From Alphaproteobacteria bacterium (lineage in GTDB: Bacteria; Pseudomonadota; Alphaproteobacteria; Thalassobaculales; Thalassobaculaceae): DNA of 55,800 nt. How positions within the stretch are numbered: the stretch's first letter is position 1; every line of letters begins with the position of its first letter. The stretch spans positions 1-55,800 of the forward strand of contig JABMNR010000208.1 in NCBI GenBank assembly GCA_013203465.1, in the 5' to 3' direction. Below are positions 50,735 through 55,800 of the stretch, piece by piece. A model generated the notes under the pieces. That model was not told the DNA's origin. It saw only the letters and a list, made by a program, of their open reading frames with translations, and did no database searches. The position numbers were made by a program, and so were the translations under genes.

Positions 50735-51643
50735 ATGACCGCTTTGCCGCAACCGACCATTCCTGCCGGGCATGCGCTTTTCTTCGGTCTTGGGTATACG
50801 GCGCGGCGGTTGGCTGATCGGCTGATGGCGGCGGGCTGGCGGGTGTCCGGCACCGCGCGGTCGGCCGAGAAGATCGCTGCGCTGACAACCTCTGGCATCA
50901 GCGGCTATCTGTTCGACGGCACGGCGCTGATCGCCGGTGCGCGGGCCGCCCTCGCGGGTGTGACCCATGTCATCGATTCTATCCCTCCCACGGCCGAGGG
51001 CGCACCACCGCTGTTGCACCACGCCGATGATCTGCGCGTCAGCGCGGCGTTGCGCTGGGTCGGCTATCTTTCGACCCCAGCGGTCTATGGCGACCGCGCC
51101 GGCGGTACCGCACGGGAGGATGAGCCGCCGACCCCGGGCTCACCTCGCGGGAAACGCCGGGCAGCGGCGGAGCGGGCTTGGCTCGATGCCTTCGAGGGCA
51201 CGGAGGTCGCGGTTCAGGTGTTCCGCATCGCCGGCATCTATGGGCCCGGCGAGGGGCGCAATGCGATCGAGGCGTTGCGGGCAAGCACCGCGCGGATCAT
51301 CGACAAGCCGGGTCAGGTCTTTAACCGCATCCATGTGGACGATATCGGCAGCGTATTGCTGGCGTCGATGGCGCGGCCGCGCCATGGCGGCATCTACAAC
51401 GTCGCCGATGACGAAGCCTGCCCGCCGGGTGATCCGGTGGTGTTCGCCGCCGGATTGTTGGGGGTTGAACCGCCAGCGCCGATCGATTTCGAGACCGCCG
51501 CGTTGTCACCGATGGCGCGCGGCTTCTACGCCGAGTGCAAACGGCTCGACACCACGCGGCTGTCACAAGAACTGGGTGTGCGGCTGACCTACCCGACGTA
51601 TCGTGAGGGTTTGCGGGCGATCTTTGATGCGGGCGACCTGTGA
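50735..51643 (+). CDS. NAD-dependent epimerase/dehydratase-like SDR (YeeZ-type)
   Basis: A 302-residue extended-SDR-like protein. ALFFGLGYTARRLADRLMAA is an atypical Rossmann loop, VGYLSTPAVYGDRAGG carries the Ser/Tyr region, followed by RIAGIYGPGEGRNAIEALR and VFNRIHVDDIGSVLLASMAR. Such proteins are annotated as NAD-dependent epimerases, but many lack a usual Tyr-x3-Lys pair, as here. No function can be given. GGAGGG precedes ATG 50735. It is divergent from cbiX and sits ahead of the methionine gene block on the same strand. Confidence 0.8.
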   Translation: MTALPQPTIPAGHALFFGLGYTARRLADRLMAAGWRVSGTARSAEKIAALTTSGISGYLFDGTALIAGARAALAGVTHVIDSIPPTAEGAPPLLHHADDLRVSAALRWVGYLSTPAVYGDRAGGTAREDEPPTPGSPRGKRRAAAERAWLDAFEGTEVAVQVFRIAGIYGPGEGRNAIEALRASTARIIDKPGQVFNRIHVDDIGSVLLASMARPRHGGIYNVADDEACPPGDPVVFAAGLLGVEPPAPIDFETAALSPMARGFYAECKRLDTTRLSQELGVRLTYPTYREGLRAIFDAGDL

Positions 51644-51741
51644 AGCGGTGAGGTTCCGACCCGTTCCGGCGGCCGCGTTAATCTAGGCCTCGATGCGTCA
51701 GGGATAATGGCAGGTCGATTCAAACTTGCTTTCATCAAGAT

Positions 51742-51757
51742 ATAAAGATATCTTTAT
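51742..51757. promoter_or_regulatory. Palindromic operator just before the ArsR-methyltransferase gene
   Basis: A perfect 16-bp AT-rich palindrome, ATAAAGATATCTTTAT, ending six bases before the start codon at 51764 in otherwise GC-rich DNA. It resembles the sites, as recalled, of ArsR-family methionine-cycle regulators (SahR type), so autoregulation of the downstream metF-metH block is likely. No ribosome binding site fits between palindrome and ATG, so the message may be leaderless. Confidence 0.7.
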
Positions 51758-51763
51758 GTTGCT

Positions 51764-52735
51764 ATGACATATGACGACGACATGAACATTCTTTTGGCCG
51801 GTCTCCGCGCGGTGGCCGAACCGACCCGCCTCCGGATTCTCGGGCTGTGCGCCCATGCCGAACTGTCGGTGACCGAGTTGCTGACAATTCTCGGTCAGAG
51901 TCAGCCTCGGGTGTCCCGCCATCTGAAGTTGATGGTTGAGGCCGGGGTTCTGGAACGGAACCGCGAAGGCGCGCGTGCTTTCTATCGCGCGACGGAGCGT
52001 GGCACGGGCGCGCGGCTGGTACAGGCGCTGGTCGACCTGATCCCCGAGCGGGACGGCGCGGCCCGCGACGATCTTCAGCGGCTCGACGCGATCCGTGAAA
52101 CACGGTCGCAGCGATCCGCCACGTATTTCCGCGAGAACGCCGCCCATTGGCAGGATCTGCGCGGTCTCTACGTGGATGACGAACAGATCGATGCCGCCCT
52201 GGTCGCCGCTGTTGCGGAGGCGCCGGGGGGCGATCTTTTGGATATCGGCACCGGCACCGGCCGCGTGCTGGAGTGTGTGGCCGCGCACGTCGATCAAGCC
52301 ATCGGGATCGATACTGCCCGGCCCATGCTTGAGATCGCGCGCGCCAATCTGGATGCCGCCGGCTTGCGCCGCTGCCAGGTGCGGCTGGCCGACATGTATC
52401 GGCTGCCGTTCCCGGCCGAGCGGTTCGACACCGTGACGATGAACATGGTGCTGCACTACGCCGAGGCGCCGGCCGAGGTCTTGAGCGAGGCGGCGCGCGT
52501 GTTGAAGCCGGGCGGCCGGGTGCTGCTGGTGGATTTCGCGCCGCATGAGTTGGAGGAATTGCGTGAGCAACACGCCCATCGCTGGCTCGGTTTCAGCCAG
52601 GCCGAGATCACCCGCATCGTCGAGCGGGCCGGGCTTGAGCTGGAGCCGGTGCTGACGCTCGAAGGCACGCCGCTCACCGTATGTCTCTGGTGCGCGCGCC
52701 GCCCGTTGGTGTTGTTCGCGGCGACCGGTACGTGA
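51764..52735 (+). CDS. ArsR-family regulator fused to SAM-dependent methyltransferase
   Basis: A 323-residue two-domain protein. Residues 1-90 are an ArsR winged helix (AEPTRLRILGLCAHAELSVT, then QSQPRVSRHLKLMVEAGVLE). Residues 120-323 form a class I methyltransferase with LLDIGTGTGRVLECVA (SAM loop), IGIDTARPMLEIARAN and LKPGGRVLLVDFAPHELEEL. The fusion commonly lies ahead of metF/metH in alphaproteobacteria and may sense SAM or S-adenosylhomocysteine through its methylase fold; whether it methylates anything is unknown. It leads the run with metF (11 bases apart), the paralogue and metH. The perfect palindrome before the start is the probable self-binding site. ATG 51782 is an alternative start. 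Confidence 0.88.
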   Translation: MTYDDDMNILLAGLRAVAEPTRLRILGLCAHAELSVTELLTILGQSQPRVSRHLKLMVEAGVLERNREGARAFYRATERGTGARLVQALVDLIPERDGAARDDLQRLDAIRETRSQRSATYFRENAAHWQDLRGLYVDDEQIDAALVAAVAEAPGGDLLDIGTGTGRVLECVAAHVDQAIGIDTARPMLEIARANLDAAGLRRCQVRLADMYRLPFPAERFDTVTMNMVLHYAEAPAEVLSEAARVLKPGGRVLLVDFAPHELEELREQHAHRWLGFSQAEITRIVERAGLELEPVLTLEGTPLTVCLWCARRPLVLFAATGT

Positions 52736-52746
52736 GGAGGACTACC

Positions 52747-53613
52747 ATGACTGAAGAACCTCGTATTAGCTTCGAATTTTTCCCGCCCAAGGACGCGGCG
52801 GGCGAAGAGAAGCTGTGGGACGCGTTGACCCGGCTGGCACCCTATGCGCCGTCGTTCGTGTCGGTCACCTATGGCGCCGGCGGCACGACCCGCGAACGGA
52901 CAAGCCGGATCGTGACCCGGATTCACAGCGACACGGGAATACACCCCGCGGCGCATCTGACCTGCGTCGGCGCGACGCGGGAGGAGGTCGACGCCACCGC
53001 GCGCGGCTGGTGGGACGCCGGCATCCGTCATGTCGTCGCCCTGCGCGGCGACCCGCCGGTGGATCAAGGCCACTACACACCGCATCCCGGCGGCTATGCG
53101 AACGCCGCCGAGTTGGTCGCGGGGTTGCGTCGGGTCGCCGATTTCGAGATCTCGGTCGGGGCCTATCCCGAGGTGCATCCAGACTCACCATCACGCGCGG
53201 CCGATCTCGACAACCTGAAGCGCAAGATCGACGCCGGGACCACCCGCGCCATTACCCAGTATTTCTTCGAGGCGGAGACGTTTCTGCGCTTCCGCGACAT
53301 CTGCGCCGACGCTGGGATCACCGCGCCGATCGTGCCGGGCATCCTGCCGGTCACCAACTTCAAGACCGTGGTGCGGTTTTCCAAGGCATGCGGCACCTCG
53401 GTGCCGACGTGGATGGCCGAGCTGTTCGATGGATTGGACGACGATCCCGAAACCCGTCAGCTAGTCGCCGCCACCACCGCCTCGGAGCTGTGCCTGACGT
53501 TGATGAAGGAAGGGGTTGGGGATTTTCATTTCTACACCCTCAACCGGCCGCAGCTGACCGCCGCCATCTGCCGCCGTCTTGGCGTGCGCCCGGGGCTGGA
53601 GCAGGCGGCGTGA
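52747..53613 (+). CDS. metF: 5,10-methylenetetrahydrofolate reductase
   Basis: A 288-residue flavoprotein. ISFEFFPPKDAAGEEKLW carries the catalytic Glu. FVSVTYGAGGTTRERT, AHLTCVGATREEVDA, RHVVALRGDPPV and ITQYFFEAETFLRFRD are the MTHFR blocks. It reduces methylene-THF to methyl-THF for methionine synthase. GAGGA precedes ATG 52747. It overlaps the next gene (TGATG). Confidence 0.95.
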   Translation: MTEEPRISFEFFPPKDAAGEEKLWDALTRLAPYAPSFVSVTYGAGGTTRERTSRIVTRIHSDTGIHPAAHLTCVGATREEVDATARGWWDAGIRHVVALRGDPPVDQGHYTPHPGGYANAAELVAGLRRVADFEISVGAYPEVHPDSPSRAADLDNLKRKIDAGTTRAITQYFFEAETFLRFRDICADAGITAPIVPGILPVTNFKTVVRFSKACGTSVPTWMAELFDGLDDDPETRQLVAATTASELCLTLMKEGVGDFHFYTLNRPQLTAAICRRLGVRPGLEQAA

Positions 53614-54569
53614 TGCCCAAGCCATCCTCATTCCTGCGACCGGGTTGCCGCGAACTGCTGGCGGGAAGTCTTGATCGGCTGCTGGCCGACCTGGAGTCGC
53701 CGTGCGCAGAACTTCTGAACATCACCCAGCCCTTGGCGGTTCGGGCGGCGCATGATCGTTATCTCGACGCCGGGGCGACGATGATCCGCACCAACACCCC
53801 GGGCGGCTCGCCGGAACGGTTGGATCGCTACCGGATGCATGACGAGGCGTTCATCGTCTCCTACATGGCGGCCGAGCACGCGGTGAAATCCGCCCGCGCG
53901 GCGGAAGCCGCCACCGGCCGGGCGCGCTGGGTTCTCGGTGTCGCGCGGGTCGAGGGACGAACGCGGCTGACCGGCTTCCTGCCGCTCGACCGGGTTGAGC
54001 GCGCGGCCCGCACCATGGCGTCGGGCTTGGCTGGTGGCGGGGCCGACGCGATTCTGGTGGAAAGCATTCAAGACCCGGCCCGCCTGGCCTCGGCGATCGG
54101 CGGGGTGCGCCGTGGCCTGGCCGACGCCGGCCGATCCCTGCCGATCCTGTTGACCTTGCGGTTCGACCCGTTCTTCGCCTCGCCCACGGCGACGGCGCGC
54201 GATCGGGTGACCGGCGATCTCGCGGCGGCGGCTTCGGCGGCGGCGGGCTTGGGGGTCGACGCGATGTCGGTCGCCCGCGCCAATCTTGCCGACAGTTGGT
54301 TCGACACGGTTCGGGTGTTGGCTCGCACCTATCCGGGCCGACTGTTTGTCGATTGCGATCCCGGGCGGGATGCGTTGGTCCGGTTGCTCGGCGATCCGGC
54401 CCTGGGGCCGCGTGTGACATTGGTCGGTGGCGGGGTATCGCCCGACGACACGGCGGCACTGCGGCGGCTGATCGCGGGACTGCCGAACGACGGCGCGCGA
54501 TCGGCCGGCACGACCGGTTGTGTCAATGACAACATCGCGCTGCCGCTTCGCCGGCCAGGGGAGGCATAA
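53613..54569 (+). CDS. Degenerate homocysteine-methyltransferase-like paralogue of MetH
   Basis: A 318-residue barrel protein aligned by eye with the homocysteine domain of the downstream Met[21 protein letters not shown] and [12 protein letters not shown] match [20 protein letters not shown] and [28 protein letters not shown] keeps the VET-type strand. The catalytic elements are gone: GAMGT reads GSLDR, the zinc Cys in GFNCA has no counterpart, and GGCCGTTP is VGGGVSPDD, losing the Cys-Cys pair. It is therefore not expected to be a zinc methyltransferase. Position between metF and metH, with one- to three-base overlaps, and an intact frame argue it is maintained, perhaps as a partner or regulator. 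The function is unknown. Confidence 0.75.
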   Translation: MPKPSSFLRPGCRELLAGSLDRLLADLESPCAELLNITQPLAVRAAHDRYLDAGATMIRTNTPGGSPERLDRYRMHDEAFIVSYMAAEHAVKSARAAEAATGRARWVLGVARVEGRTRLTGFLPLDRVERAARTMASGLAGGGADAILVESIQDPARLASAIGGVRRGLADAGRSLPILLTLRFDPFFASPTATARDRVTGDLAAAASAAAGLGVDAMSVARANLADSWFDTVRVLARTYPGRLFVDCDPGRDALVRLLGDPALGPRVTLVGGGVSPDDTAALRRLIAGLPNDGARSAGTTGCVNDNIALPLRRPGEA

Positions 54570-55633
54570 TGAAAAACCGGACCGCCGCCGCCGTGGCGTT
54601 GAGCCGCTTGGCCGAGCAACGGATTGTCATCCTGGATGGTGCCATGGGCACGATGATCCAGCAGCTCGGGCTGTCCGAGGAGGAGTTTCGCGGTGAACGG
54701 TTCCGCGATCACAAGCACGATGTCAAAGGCGACAACGATCTTTTGAACCTCACCCGCCCGGATGCGATCGAGGGCATTCATCGCGCCTATCTCGATGCCG
54801 GCGCCGACATGATCCAGACCAACACCTTCAACGCGACCTCGATCAGCCAATCCGATTACGGGCTTGAGCATCTGGCGCGCGAGATCAACCGGGTCGGGGC
54901 CGAGATCGCCCGCCGCGCCGCCGATACGGTGTCCGAGGCCGAGGGGCGGCCGGTGTTCGTCGCCGGAGGCCTCGGCCCGACCAACCGCACCGCCTCGATC
55001 TCGCCGGACGTGGCCGATCCGGGCGCGCGCAACGTCACCTTCGACGAACTGCGGGGTGCCTATCACGAGACGACGTTGGGGCTGATCGAAGGCGGGGCGG
55101 ATGTCATCCTGGTCGAGACCATCTTCGACACGCTCAACGCCAAGGCGGCGCTCATGGCGGTCGAGGAAGCGTATGACGAGGCGGGTATCCGGCTGCCGAT
55201 TCTGATCAGCGGCACCATCACCGATAAATCCGGCCGCACCCTGTCGGGGCAGACGCCGGAAGCATTCTGGAACTCGGTCAGTCACGCGACACCGTTCAGC
55301 GTCGGCTTCAATTGCGCGCTCGGTGCCAAGGATTTGCGTGCCCATGTCGCCGAGCTTGCCCGGGTCGCCGATTGCCGGGTGTCGGCCTATCCGAACGCCG
55401 GCCTGCCCAACGAGTTCGGCGGCTATGACGAGACGCCGGAGGAAACCGCCGCCCATCTGGGTGCCTGGGCCCGTGACGGTTTGGTCAATCTGGTTGGCGG
55501 CTGTTGCGGCACCACGCCGGACCACATCCGCGCCATCGCCGAGGCCGTGGTCGGCGCCGCGCCTCATCTGATTCCAGAACGTCCACGCCGCTTGCGGTTG
55601 TCCGGGCTCGAACCGTTCGAATTGAGGACCTGA
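54569..55633 (+). CDS. metH: Methionine synthase, homocysteine-binding subunit (split MetH N-terminal part)
   Basis: A 354-residue homocysteine S-methyltransferase domain. [40 protein letters not shown] and [11 protein letters not shown] match MetH. The zinc ligands are Cys249 (SVGFNCALG) and Cys312-Cys313 (VGGCCGTTP). It binds and activates homocysteine for methyl transfer from methylcobalamin. The frame ends with TGA and a new ATG three bases later starts the folate-binding part, so the enzyme is made as two polypeptides. The start overlaps the previous stop by one base (TAATG). Confidence 0.93.
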   Translation: MKNRTAAAVALSRLAEQRIVILDGAMGTMIQQLGLSEEEFRGERFRDHKHDVKGDNDLLNLTRPDAIEGIHRAYLDAGADMIQTNTFNATSISQSDYGLEHLAREINRVGAEIARRAADTVSEAEGRPVFVAGGLGPTNRTASISPDVADPGARNVTFDELRGAYHETTLGLIEGGADVILVETIFDTLNAKAALMAVEEAYDEAGIRLPILISGTITDKSGRTLSGQTPEAFWNSVSHATPFSVGFNCALGAKDLRAHVAELARVADCRVSAYPNAGLPNEFGGYDETPEETAAHLGAWARDGLVNLVGGCCGTTPDHIRAIAEAVVGAAPHLIPERPRRLRLSGLEPFELRT

Positions 55634-55636
55634 GCC

Positions 55637-55800
<164 letters not shown>

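Overview
The window is about 55.8 kb of GC-rich DNA densely packed with genes on both strands. Gene content points to a free-living, respiring alphaproteobacterium, probably a Rhodospirillales-type organism: a ccoNOQPGHIS cbb3 oxidase cluster behind an FNR/FixK-type box, a TRAP transporter with fused permeases, non-phosphorylative sugar-acid catabolism, an ArsR-methyltransferase fusion in front of metF, and a methionine synthase split after its homocysteine domain. The genus cannot be named from this sequence alone.

Layout. 1-0.74 kb: right part of an IS630-family element, transposase in two frames joined at an A7 run, inserted in a LysR-type regulator gene of which only the N-terminus remains. 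1.0-4.6 kb: DoxX protein, extradiol-type dioxygenase, thioredoxin-like protein, a tiny membrane protein, a VOC protein and a SnoaL-like protein. 4.6-7.7 kb: tetronate (four-carbon acid sugar) genes denD, otnI and otnK. 7.8-13.7 kb: Tat-exported flavin amine oxidase, then a minus-strand run holding an amidohydrolase, an internally duplicated pentapeptide-repeat protein, a class III nucleotide-cyclase-like protein and a small degenerate PilZ-like protein. 13.7-18.7 kb: universal stress protein, an orphan HlyC-type acyltransferase, a TRAP transporter and a tiny membrane protein. 18.8-26.9 kb: cbb3 oxidase structural and assembly genes. 27-30.3 kb: DUF2189 membrane protein, OmpA-like lipoprotein, NTF2-like protein, and a cNMP-binding plus PilZ fusion. 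30.3-36.5 kb: a divergent sugar-acid locus (SDR and two FAH-family enzymes on the minus strand; MDR reductase, GST, dgoK and dgoA on the plus strand). 36.5-39.5 kb: tandem hippurate-hydrolase-like amidohydrolases and a GNAT. 39.5-39.64 kb: a 142-bp double-hairpin element with TA-flanked ends that supplies both neighbouring stop codons. 39.6-50.6 kb: a PCu(A)C copper chaperone, then cobalamin genes cobB, cobA, cbiD, cobK, cobM, cbiG-cobJ, cobI, cobL, cobH and cbiX. 50.7-55.8 kb: an SDR, then ArsR-methyltransferase, metF, a degenerate homocysteine-methyltransferase paralogue, and split metH (second part cut by the window edge).

How it fits together. The corrin genes form most of an early-cobalt-insertion route (cbiX, cbiG and cbiD present; no cobG or cobF here), and their product is the cofactor of the methionine synthase a few kilobases away. 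The cbb3 cluster is complete for structural and assembly genes, with a low-oxygen activator site; the copper chaperone at 40 kb could help supply copper to it. The sugar-acid genes read as two complementary ways of splitting 2-keto-3-deoxy acids.

The best candidates for something undescribed are the pentapeptide/cyclase/PilZ-like operon (9.26-12.17 kb), the metal-ligand-less homocysteine-methyltransferase paralogue between metF and metH, and the double-hairpin element that ends two genes at once. No tRNA, rRNA, CRISPR array or riboswitch was recognised, and no gene-free stretch exceeds 300 bases.
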